DNA from: Nephrocerus scutellatus
Taxonomy: Eukaryota > Arthropoda > Insecta > Diptera > Pipunculidae
Assembly (NCBI GenBank): GCA_947095585.1
Contig: OX352763.1
Span: 23,795,462-23,859,461, forward strand
DNA length: 64,000 bases
Direction of reading: 5' to 3'
Part shown: positions 9,836 to 21,432 of the stretch, one piece after another
Layout: every line of letters starts with the position of its first letter
Position numbering within the stretch: position 1 is the first letter of the stretch
Notes under the pieces: generated by a model
The model's input: only the letters and a program-made list of their open reading frames with translations
The model's database searches: none
Told to the model about the DNA's origin: nothing
Program-made: the position numbers and the translations under genes

Positions 9836-12250
9836 GAGTTTAATAACCTTACTCAGATTGTAAATGAGCCTACACGAAAACCTGACATTGCAAACCATTC
9901 CGCAAACACCCTTGACTTGTTCCTTACCTCTCGTCCTGATAAATACTTCGTCAATGTATTATCTGCTCTAGGCCCGTCAGACCATTGTGTAGTATCAGCT
10001 GATTTCTCGTTAATAAACCACGCAGTTAGAGAAACAACCCCCAAAAAACAGTACGGCAATATGAGAAAGCCAATTGGGACGGCCTTAACAACTTCTTTGG
10101 GACAATTAACTTGTCGCTATTGTTTCGTGATAGCAACGTGGATGCCGCCGCTGATGCAATCATAAACATCATCCTTATTGGTATGAGAGACTTTATCCCT
10201 TCCAGGAATAAGTCTGTTATACCAAAAGAAGATGGTTGGTTTGACTCGAGCTGTAAAGAGGCTTCTAGGATTAGAGAGGTATGCTTTCAGTTTTACAAAG
10301 CAAACCCTACTGAGGAAACCCAAACTAATTTTAAACGATCCAGAAATGATAGCAATGCCCATCTTCGTCAGGTAAAATTCGCCTACGACCATAAATTGGG
10401 CCAAAAAATACTACAATGTCCCAAAGGTAGTAAACATTTTTGGTCATTCGTTAAAAGAATCAAAAATAAAGCCTCGTCGTCGATTCCAACGCTCATTAAG
10501 AACAACATTCGAGTTGTCAGCTCTATAGACAAAGCCAATCTGTTTGCTGCGCATTTCGCTGCTAGCTCCACGCTTCCAGATTGTGCATTGCTGCCTCTTG
10601 CACCTCAGAGTATTGAACACTCTATGGGACATATTCATTCGTACTCGTGCAGTTGCTAGAGTGTTAAACGATCTCAACACTCGCAGATCCGCTGGGCCAG
10701 ATGGTATTTTCCCATTAGTTTTGAAGAGGTGTTCTTCCAAGCTGGCATTGCCATTCCGTTAGATTTTCCATCTATCCTATTCTTCTGGACTCTTCCCGAG
10801 AAGTTGGAGAACAGCCTTTGTCCAGCCCATACCCAAAAAAGGCGAGCCATCGTCTCCATCTTCGTACCGACCGATAGCACTTACATTCATTCTTTTCAAG
10901 GTCATGGAAACGCTGATCAATTTTCAGCTCATGAAATATCTTGAAACCAACGAAATCCTTAGTGACCGGCAGTATGGATTTCGTGGGCAACGTTCTACTG
11001 GTGATTTGTTGGTATATCTCACCGAACAGTGGAACCGGTCTTTGCATCAATTTGGAGAAAGTAAAGCTGTTGCACTCGATTTTTCTAAGGCATTTGACAG
11101 AGTTTGGCATCAAGCTCTTTTGTCTAAAATGCGTGCTTATTGAGTCGATGAAAAACTGCTTCATTGGATTAAAAGCTATCTTTTGGAGCGCTCAATTTAA
11201 GTTGTTTTGGACGGTTTCAAGTCTAAAGTTCATTACTTATATGCTGGCGTTCCCCAGGGCTCTGTTTTGTCCCCGACTCTCTTCCTAAATTTTATTAATG
11301 ATCTTTTATCTGTGACTTCTAATCCAATTCACTCTTTCGCCGACGACAGCACTCTCAGCTTCTCATTTAAGTTTGAGGAACGTCCCTCCACTTCTCATGT
11401 GCTACTCAAATAACCTCGTATGTTAAATACGTTTAATTCTGACCTATACAGCAGAATAAAATGGGGAGAAAACAATCGAGTAGAATTTAACGCTTCCGAA
11501 TCCCAATGCTGTCTCTTTTCGACTAAGCGATTCCTAAATCCCATGCCATTATTCATAAAGGGCACTTGCATCGAGGAAAGTCAAATTCTCGATATTTTCG
11601 GTATGTGCGTTAACGACAAGCTTCGGTGGAATGACCACATTTTTACCGTCGCCAAAAATGCTGCGAAATGTTTAGGTTTTCTAGCCCGGTGCAAGAAATA
11701 TTTCACTCCCTCTGATCTGGATACTATAAATAAGGCTTTTATTCGCCCTAAACTTGAGTACAAATGCCATATCTGGTCTGGTGCGCCTAAAACTACTTTG
11801 CATCAGCTAGATAGAATACAAAACCGCGCGATAAAACTTATCGGTGACGAAAATATAGCGAAATCAATAGATTCACTTGAACACCGCAGGAACATTTCTT
11901 TCTTTCTTTCATGTCACTGTTTTATCGCTTCTTCTACCAGCGGTGCTCAAGAGAAATAGCCAGCTGCATGCCACCTCTCCTTGAATTCAACTCGCGGCGC
12001 TCCAAATGCTCATCAGTTTACCATCAAGCTCATCTTCGGACGTACAGTTAAGTTCAGGGATTCGTTCTTCAACCGTACAACACGTATCTATGTGGAATGC
12101 TCTGCCAAGCTCTGTCTTCCCACATCAATATGATCCACAAACATTCAAAACACAAGCTCATAGACATCTCCTCTTTTCTCTTCCTTTTCCTTAACGCCAA
12201 CGCTGTGCCAAGTCGAGTCGAGCATTATAAGGGTGCGAACCCCTTTAAGC
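9836..12250 (+). mobile_element. CR1/jockey-like non-LTR retrotransposon, 5'-truncated and frameshifted
   Basis: Plus-strand remnant. At 9840-10010 the end of an apurinic-type endonuclease domain reads NTLDLFLTSRPDKYF and GPSDHCVVSADF (SDH motif). A linker follows (SSCKEASRIREV, 10250-10390). The reverse transcriptase then gives SAGPDGIFPLVLKRC (10685-10735), LETNEILSDRQYGFRGQRST (10945-11003), VALDFSKAFDRVWH (11068-11110), AGVPQGSVLSPTLF (11243-11285) and the catalytic FADD at 11336-11347, followed by LGFLARCKKYF and the thumb-like region to 11900. The tail to about 12250 ends with LPSSVFPHQYDPQTFKTQ. At least five frameshifts or stops make it inactive. Two other copies lie at 13250-13510 and 55216-56640. 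Confidence 0.85.
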
Positions 12251-12319
12251 GTGCGCGAATTATAAAAAAAAACTTCTTAAAGTTGCCTGCTTCTAATCTA
12301 GTGAACCGCGGTGTATATG

Positions 12320-13245
12320 CTCAACTTCGAGTTGGCCCACATACATTCATACAAAAACTTACATACACATAAGCATTTCACCAGCTGGAATGGAAGGTGG
12401 GCGCAGTACTTCACTTACGTTTATCCCTTTGACAACGTCAATGTCTGAAATCGCATTTTGTAAATTTGTCACTAACTTGTCACGACACACCCCGTCGTTT
12501 CGAGCATCGTGACAATAGGTCATATACATTATTTCATATGTGGGGGGAGAGAATTGCGACGCCCCATTCTACACACGATTCACGCGTGCATTTGCTGTTT
12601 CTTCTTCTACTTCTCCTTTTTGTTTTTGTTGTTTTTAATTACAAAAGAACCAAAAAAAAACCGAAAAACCGCCTGTGCAGTGTTCAGTGTGCCTCTCGTG
12701 AGACGATATCTAAGGGTCCTTTAGGTGTAATGCAAGTGAAGTAGTCCCTTCAGTGTCATTCAGAATGGAAATTTAAAACACCCTTTAACTTAGGTGGTAT
12801 GTCCTTCGGTGGTACGGCGTTCAACTTGCGGTTATTACGAGAATATCCTGCTCTTCTCTCACACCCATATTTCAATGAACACGCGTGAGCAATCGACACA
12901 GGGAGGATATTGCTGTCAAATTAGCCAATTTGATTGTTGCTTGTGGGTTTATAACGACACACACAAAAACCACACTCCTCTTCTACTGAACCCCTTTTTT
13001 ATCTAATTATTGACATCATCAATTAACGTATTTTTGCGGGAAATATTTTGTACTTTTCTTCCTCATAGGGGATGTAGGCATCTGGTCTTGACGTCTTCGC
13101 TATGGAAGATGTCTATCAAAATTTTTATTTTTATTAACTGTTTTGTTAGTGTCATCAGGGCAGGAAGGAAGTCTTGTTTCGATAAACAATTGGCACGAAG
13201 AGCCCAAATTTCCAACGTGGAAAAAATTGAGTTTAATAGGATTGG
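12320..13245. other. No gene recognised
   Basis: Sequence between retroelement remnants. Open frames here are short and rich in low-complexity residues. Nothing recognised. Confidence 0.35.
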
Positions 13246-13249
13246 ATTT

Positions 13250-13510
13250 TAAGCTCCCTCGCATCAAAGAGAAAAGCCGTAAGAATGGTGCTGATAATGG
13301 ACATGTATTTGTCACTTATCCTAAAGTAGTAAAGGAAACCGAAGGAAAATGCTTGGAATGATTTAAGCTGCAAAGATGCTTCTAGGAACCAGGAGGTGTT
13401 CTTTCGGTTATATAAACAAAGCCCCCACTGTAGACAACCGAACCAAATTTAGACGAGTCAGAAATGATAACAAAATGCCTACCTAAGGTAGTCAAGTCAA
13501 CTTCGACTAT
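13250..13510 (+). mobile_element. Short fragment of the CR1/jockey-like element
   Basis: The text from about 13358, DLSCKDASRNQEVFFRLYKQ and onward through RTKFRRVRNDN to VNFDYDQY, parallels SSCKEASRIREVCFQFYKAN...RSRNDSN...VKFAYDH of the copy at 10240-10390. Only this linker part is preserved. Confidence 0.7.
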
Positions 13511-13554
13511 GACCAGTATAATTTGAGCGTCAATTTTTGTCTTACACGTAGAGC

Positions 13555-13860
13555 AAAATCCAGCATAGCAACACATCCAATGCATAAAACCGAAATCGCG
13601 CATAGCAACACAAACAATGCAGGCGTGTGCACAATTGAAGTACGAAGGTGGCAAACTGTGGTATGGAAAATTTCCAAACGATCCACGATGCACAACCGAT
13701 GGAGAAACAAGAACATGACGAGAGAGCTGAGAGAAGTTGCACAAGTGATGTACGAAGGTGGCAAAATGTGGTATGGAAAATTTCCAAACGATCCACGATG
13801 CACAACCGTTAGGGAAACAACAACAAGACGAGAGAGCTGAGAGAAGCTGCAAGGCTGCAA
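13555..13860. repeat. Tandem duplications (110-bp unit, plus a shorter unit)
   Basis: A unit starting TACGAAGGTGGCAAA at 13641 is repeated at 13751 with about 90-95% identity over roughly 110 bp (ending near the GAGAGAGCTGAGAGAAG motif). Just before it, GCATAGCAACACA occurs at 13563 and 13599. Nothing coding recognised. Confidence 0.8.
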
Positions 13861-13869
13861 AGTTCACCA

Positions 13870-14215
13870 ATAGGCAAAACTTATAAAAGGAGAGACGCAT
13901 GAAGAATTGGGTTTTTTCACGAGATCAGTGACACGGTTTGCCTTGGAGACATCGGCAACAACAGATTAACACAATACACCAGTGAGCATCACAGAAGGAA
14001 CACTGAGGAAACACGGCAAGTAGGATACCAAGTGTATCACCAACAATAGTAAAACGAAGGGAGAAGTCAACATCTCAGACGCAAGGCTAAGCGCACAATA
14101 TCCAACACCAAAGCTCGATAACGAAGCCAACGACGCAGGAATTTTGGCGACGGGGTACGGGACAACCAACATTGGTCGGCGCTATATTTAGGTGAGTCCA
14201 GTCCTCTCAGTAATT
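13870..14215. other. No gene recognised
   Basis: A plus-strand frame reads without long interruption through pieces such as FALETSATTD and NISDARLSAQYPTPKLDNEA, but with stops. It may be retroelement debris; I could not place it. Confidence 0.3.
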
Positions 14216-14222
14216 TACTTAC

Positions 14223-15490
14223 TTATGTCCTATATCCCCTCGTGGGTCCTAGGGCCTCTACTACGCCTACGCGCCAACGCGTACGGTTCCTGGAAATGAG
14301 CTTCAGCTCTCTCCACCTCTTCCACAATTGTAGTGCCTCTTCCTCACCGGTTCTGCGCCATGTATTTTTCGGACAGCCCGTTATTCTACCATCTTGGGAT
14401 AACGGATTCGATTGCATTGCATAGTTTGCTATGGAACTGTCGCCTTTTCGGAGTGTATGACCAATGCACTGCCACTTCCGTCGTTGGATGGTTGTGCCTA
14501 TTGGTTCCTGACCCGTTCTCTGGTAAAGATGTTCGTTAGAGATACGGTTAGGCCAGAAAACCCTTAAGATGTTTCGTAGGCACCTATTTATGAACGTTTG
14601 TAATCTTTTTGTGATAGTAGCGGTCACCTTCCAAGTGCTACACCCATACAACAGCACAGATTCAACATTTGAAAGGAACAGTCGTAGCTTGGTATTTAAG
14701 CTGATCGCATTGCTTCGTCATATCATGACTTTGTTTTGCCGATTCGGTTGACAATGTCCTGTTCAGTTCCACCTTCAGTCGATACAATACTTACAAGATA
14801 TTGGAAACTCTCTCTACCGGTTGTCCTGCAATATTAACTTGAGTTACTGAGTTAGTGCCAAGGTTGATGATTTTGGTATTAATCTTCAAACCAACAACAT
14901 ATGCCTCCCTTTCCACATTTGTTGTCAATTGGTGCAGCTCCATAATCCTGTGTGAGAGTAAACAAACGTCGTCAGCGTAGTCGAGATGTTTGAGTTTAGA
15001 TGTAAAAGTCCAACGAATTCCGCCGTTTCCTGTAGATAAAGCTGCGCGAAGCACATCGCTAATCATCAACAAGAAAAGTATCGATGATAGAATGCAACCT
15101 TGTCGTACTCCACTTAGGATCTCGAATTTCCCTGACAGTTTTCCTCTATGCAGCACATCACATTTAGAGCCACATAGGTTGCTTTAATAATAGCTATTAG
15201 TTTATCGGGTATACCATTCCTGGGCAAAGCAAGCCACATAAACTGTCTGTTGAGACTGTCAAACTGCCTTCTCAAAATCGATGAACAGCAGGTGTAGAGG
15301 TGACCGGAATTCAACGCACTGTTTAATAATGATCCGCAGGGTGTTGATGTGGTCGACACAGGAGGATCCAGTGCGGAAATTAGCTTGTTCGGCATCGAGT
15401 GTATTTTCCAGATGTCCTCTCAGCTTAAAATTCCCTTTCATGGTTTCGAGATTCGGGCGGGCCTTACAGGACTCCATCTCGAAATCACGA
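14223..15490 (-). mobile_element. RTE-like non-LTR retrotransposon, decayed, 3' end preserved
   Basis: Minus-strand copy with reverse-transcriptase blocks in order: EQANFRTGSSCVDHINTLRI (about 15420-15360), LHLLFIDFEKAV (15300-15262), GVRQGCILSSILFLLMISDV (15110-15050), the catalytic HLDYADDVCLLSHR with YADD at 14979-14968, then a gap with a stop, and the C-terminal part from 14657: LLYGCSTWKVTATIT, RCLRNILRVFWP, RRKWQCIGHTLRKG, ending in WRVGVVEALGPTRGYRT with the stop at 14223. Several frameshifts are present. The C-terminal type recurs at 40180-40373. The clade label is tentative. Confidence 0.8.
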
Positions 15491-15880
15491 AAATATCGAT
15501 TGGTTGAGATTTCCCTTGCTAGGTATAGAGACCCTTCGGTTCAGGATTCCATCCTGAAGTTCGATCTGTTTCAGGGCCTAGTTCTCCATTTAGTAGACAA
15601 TGAGCAGTGAAAGACCTGCTGCTTTCGACTGAGTCCGGTAGGGAGAGATACCCCATTACACCCGCCTGAGTGTAGACAAACGTCCTTGCCCGTATCACGT
15701 CGCCACGAAACCCGATTCAGCGGCAAGGAAATTTGAAGCGACAGGAGCACAACAAGAAGAGATCACCTCAAGCAGAAAACATTATCGCCCAATAATATAA
15801 CTGCCATTGTCTGTATGAATATGTACACGCCTTAAGAATACTGTCATATTAGTACTTCTCAAACATAATAAGGTTCCGGG
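15490..15880. other. No gene recognised
   Basis: Joint region between two retroelement remnants in opposite orientation. No recognisable motif. Confidence 0.3.
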
Positions 15881-16608
15881 ATCAGATCTCAGCGGAGCTG
15901 ATCAAAACAGGAGGTCCCACAATACAACAAGCAATTCATGAAATAATAGTGCAAGTATGGGAGGAAGAAGCGATGCCAGAAGACTGGCGAAGAGGCATCC
16001 CGTTCCCCATACATAAGAAGGGAGATATCACAACCTACAGCAATTATCGTGGTATAACGTTGTTGAGTACCGCGTATAAAATTTTCTCCTTCGAGACAGG
16101 ATAGCCCCATACGTTAAAGTCATCATTGCTCCATAGCAGTGTGGCTTCATCCCAGGCAACTCAACAACTGATCAGATTTACATCCTTAGGCAGATGATGA
16201 AAATATGTCTAGTGTTTCAAAACTTAAAGCCGCCTATGATAACATAGCCAGAGTAGAACTTTATAAAGCCATTACAATTCGGCATCCCTAATAAACTGAC
16301 ACGACTATGTAGGTTGACCATGACGCATTCAACATATATAACGGGCTCCGACATGGGAATGGACTGGCCTGAGTCCTCTTCAACCTGGCGTTGGGGAAAG
16401 TGATCCGAGACTCTAACGTAATGGCGAGAGGAACGATCCGCTATAAATCCATTCAGATACTGGATTACGTAGACGATATTGACATCGTTGGTAGAAATCC
16501 AAGAGCTGTACTGGAAGCTTACATTCAGATCGACCAGGCGGCACGAAATCTGGGGCTGCACATAAATGAGAACAAAACAAAGTACATGGTGGCCACCGTC
16601 TGCAAGTA
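15880..16608 (+). mobile_element. Non-LTR reverse-transcriptase fragment interrupted by the mariner insertion
   Basis: Plus-strand RT of a family different from the one just upstream. Blocks: SDLSAELIKTGGPTIQQAI (about 15880), WEEEAMPEDWRRG and IHKKGDITTYSNYRGITLL (15957-16065), QCGFIPGNSTTDQIYILRQ (about 16138-16196), LKAAYDNIARVELYKAI (about 16226-16276), VIRDSNVMARGTI, and the catalytic LDYVDDIDIVGR (YVDD at 16466-16477), then LGLHINENKTKYMVAT. Frameshifts and stops occur up to 16390; from 16391 to 16609 the frame is open. It is cut at 16608 by the left end of the mariner. Confidence 0.75.
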
Positions 16609-17912
16609 AAGGGTGTTTTTTTACGAGGTTTGTTTTTCCGATAGATGTCGTTTTATTTTATGACAGTTGTTTTGACAGCTCAAAGTGGCATTTCTACTCA
16701 GTATTGTTTGGCAAATCATTATGAATAGGTTAACTCCAGAACAACGTTTTCAAATCGTGGAAATTTATTTTCAAAATCAGTGTTCAATTAAAAATGTTTA
16801 TAGAGCACTTCGTGAATTTTATGGTGCACATAATCGTCCGTCAGAGACCACCATAAAGAACGTAATTACCAAATTTCGGTCTACATTCACTCTTTTGGAT
16901 GCCAAGCCACCGACAAGAATGAGAAGAGTTCGTACAGAAGAAAATATTGCTGTCGTTGAGGCCAGTGTCGAAGAAAACGACAATTTATCGATTCGTCGTC
17001 GTGCTCAGCAAATTGGACTTTGTCCATCGACTTTATGGAAAATTTTACGTAAAGATTTGGGTTTGGTGCCATACAAAATTCAATTGGTGCAAGAATTAAA
17101 GCCACACGACCATCGTTTGCGCCGTGAATTCAGTGATTGGTCGTTAAATCAATTGAACGAAGATCCATTTTTTTACCGTAAAATTCTCTTCAGTGATGAG
17201 GCGCATTTTTTGTTAAATGGATACGTCAACAAACAAAATTGTCGCATTTGGAGCAAAGATAATCCACACGCCGTTCAAGAATTACCAATGCATCCTGATA
17301 AATGTACTGTTTGGTGCGGTCTATGGGCTGGTGGGATCATCGGTCCATATTTCTTTAAAAATGAGGAAGGACGACGCGTTACCGTGAATGGAAATCGATA
17401 CAGAACCATGTTAAATGAGTTTTTGTTGTCAAATCTTGAAGATATGGATATGGATGAAATGTGGTTTCAACAAGATGGTGCCACTTGCCATACAGCACGT
17501 GAAACAATCGACTTATTGAAAGAAACTTTCAACGACAACATTATTTCGAGAAATGGTCCGGTGAATTGGCCTCCGCGTTCGTGCGATTTGACGCCACTCG
17601 ATTACTTTTTGTGGGGATACGTGAAGTCATTGGTTTATGTGGATAAACCTCAATCGATTGACGCTTTGGAAACCAATATTCAACGTGTCATTGCTGACAT
17701 ACGCCCTCAAATGCTTGAAAAAGTGCTGGAAAATTGGACCTCCAGAATGACATTTGTGAAAAATAGTCGTGGTAGCCATATGCCAGAAATTGTGTTTAAA
17801 TGTTAAATGCCAGAAAATTATCTACCAAATAAAAAAAAATTTTGGTCATTTCATAATTTTATATGTGTTTTATTCAAAAAAAAAATCGGCAACCTCTTAA
17901 AAAAACACCCGT
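16609..17912 (+). mobile_element. Complete mariner-type transposon, DD41D (rosa-like) group
   Basis: A 1304-bp element with both terminal inverted repeats, a full-length transposase frame and a TA target duplication (16607-16608 and 17913-17914). The left end reads AAGGGTGTTTTTTTACGAGG and the right end, on the minus strand, ACGGGTGTTTTTTTAAGAGG, so about 22 bp match with two differences. Compared with every other element in this window it is undamaged, which suggests recent insertion. It landed in a decayed reverse-transcriptase fragment. Confidence 0.93.
16721..17806 (+). CDS. Mariner-family transposase (DD41D), intact
   Basis: Transposase that would bind the element's terminal repeats and cut and paste it into TA sites in the nucleus. 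I use the ATG at 16721 (MNRLTPEQR), giving 361 residues; an in-frame ATG at 16685 adds 12 residues without family resemblance. Residues 1-110 form the paired helix-turn-helix DNA-binding region (LTPEQRFQIVEIYF; IRRRAQQIGLCPSTLWKIL). The linker RKDLGLVPYKIQLVQEL follows. Catalytic residues are D159 (ILFSDEAHF), D252 (WFQQDGATCH) and D294 (LTPLDYFLWGY). The last two are separated by 41 residues, against 34 in classical mariners, which is the signature of the DD41D/rosa group. No stop or frameshift is present and all three aspartates are kept, so activity is plausible. The stop at 17804-17806 is followed by AATAAA near 17828. Confidence 0.95.
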   Translation: MNRLTPEQRFQIVEIYFQNQCSIKNVYRALREFYGAHNRPSETTIKNVITKFRSTFTLLDAKPPTRMRRVRTEENIAVVEASVEENDNLSIRRRAQQIGLCPSTLWKILRKDLGLVPYKIQLVQELKPHDHRLRREFSDWSLNQLNEDPFFYRKILFSDEAHFLLNGYVNKQNCRIWSKDNPHAVQELPMHPDKCTVWCGLWAGGIIGPYFFKNEEGRRVTVNGNRYRTMLNEFLLSNLEDMDMDEMWFQQDGATCHTARETIDLLKETFNDNIISRNGPVNWPPRSCDLTPLDYFLWGYVKSLVYVDKPQSIDALETNIQRVIADIRPQMLEKVLENWTSRMTFVKNSRGSHMPEIVFKC

Positions 17913-17914
17913 TA

Positions 17915-20900
17915 TAAGATCCAACATTGGATTCCATGGGCTGGCCTCTTCACTCACTCATTCTTGACAATTCCATCCTAAGAAATTAAGAGAGAGCCAA
18001 CCTCTGGAATACCGGAAGTGCCTATGTCTGATAAGAAAACACAGACGAGGACGACGCGACAATATGGAAATGAAACATTACATGTCGCTTCTATCACCAC
18101 CTCCCACACAACAGTGGGTGGATTTAGAGTTTTTTTTGATGAAAATTTAAAACTATATTTTTAAAAAAATATATTTGGGTACGAAAAAAATTTCCGACAT
18201 TCGCTGCTCACCCCTATTGAGCATAGACAAAAAAAAACAACAAAACGAACCAAAAGAAAACACAACTAGAACGCAGAAAGAATAAAAAAATAATAACACA
18301 ACAATTTTTCACTTTTCCAATAAATGTTTTGTTTAATTTTTTTTATTGTTTTTTTTTTAAATTTATCAATTTTATTTCAAACTTAATTCTTCAACATGGT
18401 TTTTAACAAAAACAAACAAAAAAAAATGATCGATTTTAAAGAGAAAGCCAAACTGTGTGTTTGTTCTCTTCTAACATTTCTTATGTGGTGTGTATCAAAA
18501 AGTTCTAATCGATTATTAATAATAATTATTATGTAAACAATTATATAAGTATAATAAGTAGATATATTGAATATAAAAAAACATAAACAAATGTATGCAT
18601 TGTAAAAAAAATAAGAAAGATTTTTCGATTTCCATTTTTTTTTTGTTGCTATAAACATCATATTCATGTATGTATTTTTTTTTTCTTCTTTCTCTTTAAT
18701 GTTTGTATGATGGTATGGTGTGAAACGAAATGAATAAAAAAAACGTCAAATAGATGGCATTAGCAATCTATCTCTCGGTATGTTTTTTTTTCTCTATCTT
18801 ATTTTCTTATTTTAATTTAAAGTGTAGTAATTTTAAAGGAACTATAATCTTTCTCGTGGTTTCTCTTTCTCTTCGTTTCTCTAGCATTCTTGAAATATAT
18901 ATTTTTGTTATTTAGAACATAAATGAAATCAATTCTTTATTTACCATTCAATATCATAGAGTCAAATGCAATTTTTTTTAAATTCATTTATTTTTCTTCC
19001 TCTTTATTATAAATCAATCAACTGTTATAAGCGACGTGCTATTAATAGATGTAAGGTGAAAACTTAACTTTTCATTTAAAAAAAAACGACTAAATATCTA
19101 ATTTTAATTACATATTTTTGAAAAAAATTTACATTGTATTTGTGTGTGTTTTTAAAAACTATATAACATTTTTGAAGAATCATAAAATAAAAACCACTCC
19201 ACTGCAACAACAAGAGCTGCAATAAGATTGTAAAATTTTTACAATTCTCTTTTCATTTTCTTTTTTTTTATGTATATGTGTGTATTAATATTCAATAAAA
19301 CAAAATGAAAGTTATACTTTTTTTTGCGTTCCATATTATCCATATATTTCTTATGTCAATTTCGTTTATACAATCGCTCTATTCCATATTTATGTTTATT
19401 TTTATTCTTGCTGAATATTAATTATTTACACATTTCTTTTCCAATATTAAAGTTGGTTGCTTATGTTCATTATCCTCATTAATTACATTTAACATGACAA
19501 CAAAAATTAAAAATCATAGTCATATAATAATACAATATATATGTATTTCTATATATAATGTATATGTACTCTAATAGATATATATATACTCGTTAATGTT
19601 ATATGTATAGTTGGTTAGACTGTCTCTAATATCGCTTAAGAAGTCCGGCTTCCGGTACAATAGCATAAAAACTTTTCAATCATTTTCAGTGAAAGGAAAA
19701 CAACAATAAAAAAAAATTAAGACTCGGTCAATTAGTTAACGTTATAATTGTTTTCGGTTTATTAACTTTTGTCCTTTGTTTGCGTATTCTGTGTGGTTTT
19801 TATAAAAAAAAAATTAGATATTAATAAATTAGGGTAGATAGTAGTAAATTACTCTTTTGTTTCTCTCTTTTTGCTCGTTACGTAAATTCTATTTTGTACT
19901 ATGTTTTTGTATTCCTCATAAATTTCTGTTTCAGTTAAAAAAAAAATTTTTTGCAACAAAATATCTTTTTTGTTTGTATTCGTTTCCGTTGTGCGGTAAT
20001 TTCGTGTAAATGTGAGAAAAAAATATTTTTTTTAGTCAAACGAATGCTACTTTGTCCCATATTGCACTCACTCTCTGTCATCTGGTTATAAGCATCGTGT
20101 CTAAGTTCGTATACTGATGTCTGTGGCCGCTGCCGCATATGTTCGTCTCGTTTCAAGTGGAAGTGAATTAATAATAATACACCCGCCGCCGAATGACCTT
20201 CACCTACTACTAATACTCTCTTCTTTATCAAAACAAAATTGCAAGTGTGGTGTGGTGTATATGCAATAGGAAATCAAGCCAACGACAAAAAAAGCGATTG
20301 TCAATCGGCGAGGATGTCGATGACACAACGGCAAGAGTACTCGTTGTACATAATCTACTCGTTCAACCGTAAAGAAAAAAAAATGCTCGAGTGAGAAAGG
20401 TACGATGGGTAGGGTAGTGAAGCAGAGGAATGGCCACTTGGATATGAATAAAATGAATAGAGGCAATTTGTTACATTGTGGCAGCACATCACACATGAAA
20501 TACATGACATACTATCAATTCCAAGCAAAAAAAAAAACAAAGACGAAAAATTTTCAAACCCACATAATACTCGGTTTGTATGTATGTATGAATATGGTGG
20601 GGAGCGCGTTTTTGCTTGCATGGCTTTTTGCCGGCCGGGCGGCTTTAATATCAATTGGCTCGTGAATGGTGACATGAATATAAACGACGGCACGCAAATC
20701 AGAAAAAAAGCCGGCCGCCGGCTTCTTCAGCGGATATTGTATTAGCTTTTTGATTTGTATACAGTTTTTTTCATTCGGTCGCCGCCAAGTACTAAGTAAA
20801 TACAAAACAAACATCAGCAAAACAACAAAATTGCTATAATGAATGAGCTTCAACAAAACAAGCGAATGTTTTAATCGCAAACAGATTAACAAGCAATTCA

Positions 20901-21275
20901 TTGACCTTTACCGAAGGCAGAATTATTGTTGCTTATTGTTTTTTTTATTTTTTTGCTGGGTACTAAAGTTATTCGTTTGCATTTGCGAAATTTGGGATCA
21001 AATTACGACATCAGTTAACGAGTGAATGAAATCCATACGTTAACGAGTATTTACATTGCGATGATCACTACTCATCACTCGTTCACGTAAGGGACCATGC
21101 CAAATCAACAGTATTCAGTCACGAAGTGGTAATTCGACCCTTGATTATCGGAATAATCTTCTCATGTTACCCGAAAAAAGAGAAGAACAATGCAACAGTT
21201 TTTTCTCTCTTACCAACTCTCTCCATAACATGCAACTACGTTACTCTTAAAGTTTATTGTGAAATTTATTCGCCC
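17915..21275. other. AT-rich 3' flank of Myc, no gene recognised
   Basis: Very AT-rich with many homopolymer runs (poly-T, poly-A). Many TTTATT sequences would read AATAAA on the minus strand, so this stretch could include distal polyadenylation sites of Myc, but no single site stands out. Between 20620 and 20720 GC-rich GCCGGCC motifs interrupt the AT-rich background. No convincing coding frame. Confidence 0.4.
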
Positions 21276-21432
21276 CCGTACGTTCGTTCATCCGTTCGTT
21301 CGTCCGTTCGTTCGTCCGTTCGTTCGTCCGTTCGTTCGTCCGTTCGTTCGTCCGTTCGTTCGTCCGTTCGTTCGTCCGTTCGTTCGTCCGTTCGTTCGTC
21401 CGTTCGTTCGTCCGTTCGTTCGTCCGTTCACA
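21276..21432. repeat. 12-bp tandem array (CGTCCGTTCGTT)n
   Basis: About twelve near-perfect copies of CGTCCGTTCGTT, with slightly divergent units at the left end. Because the unit is a multiple of three and contains no stop, several frames on both strands stay open, giving artificial repeat 'proteins'. Confidence 0.97.

Larger units (their letters stand above)
9237..12313. mobile_element. Tc1-type terminal inverted repeats bracketing a nested insertion
   Basis: The left end CACTGCGGTTCACTAGATTA (9237 on) and the right end, read on the minus strand, CACCGCGGTTCACTAGATTA (12313 down) are near-perfect inverted repeats continuing through GAAGCA, each flanked by TA (9235-9236, 12314-12315). A third copy of the same end sits at 59668-59695; homology between 9237 and about 9370 and the inverted 59695-59560 extends past the terminal repeat (TTGGGAGATAA, TTGATATTTCT). 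No Tc1 transposase is recognisable inside; most of the interior is a minisatellite and a CR1-like retroelement. Confidence 0.75.

Noticed and set aside
13382..13900. Minus-strand frame of 172 codons rich in Cys, Phe and Ser
   Set aside because: It lies over the 110-bp tandem duplication and a CR1-like fragment and repeats itself; not an independent gene.
21276..21432. CRISPR-like array
   Set aside because: Units abut directly with no spacers, and the sequence context is an insect genome.
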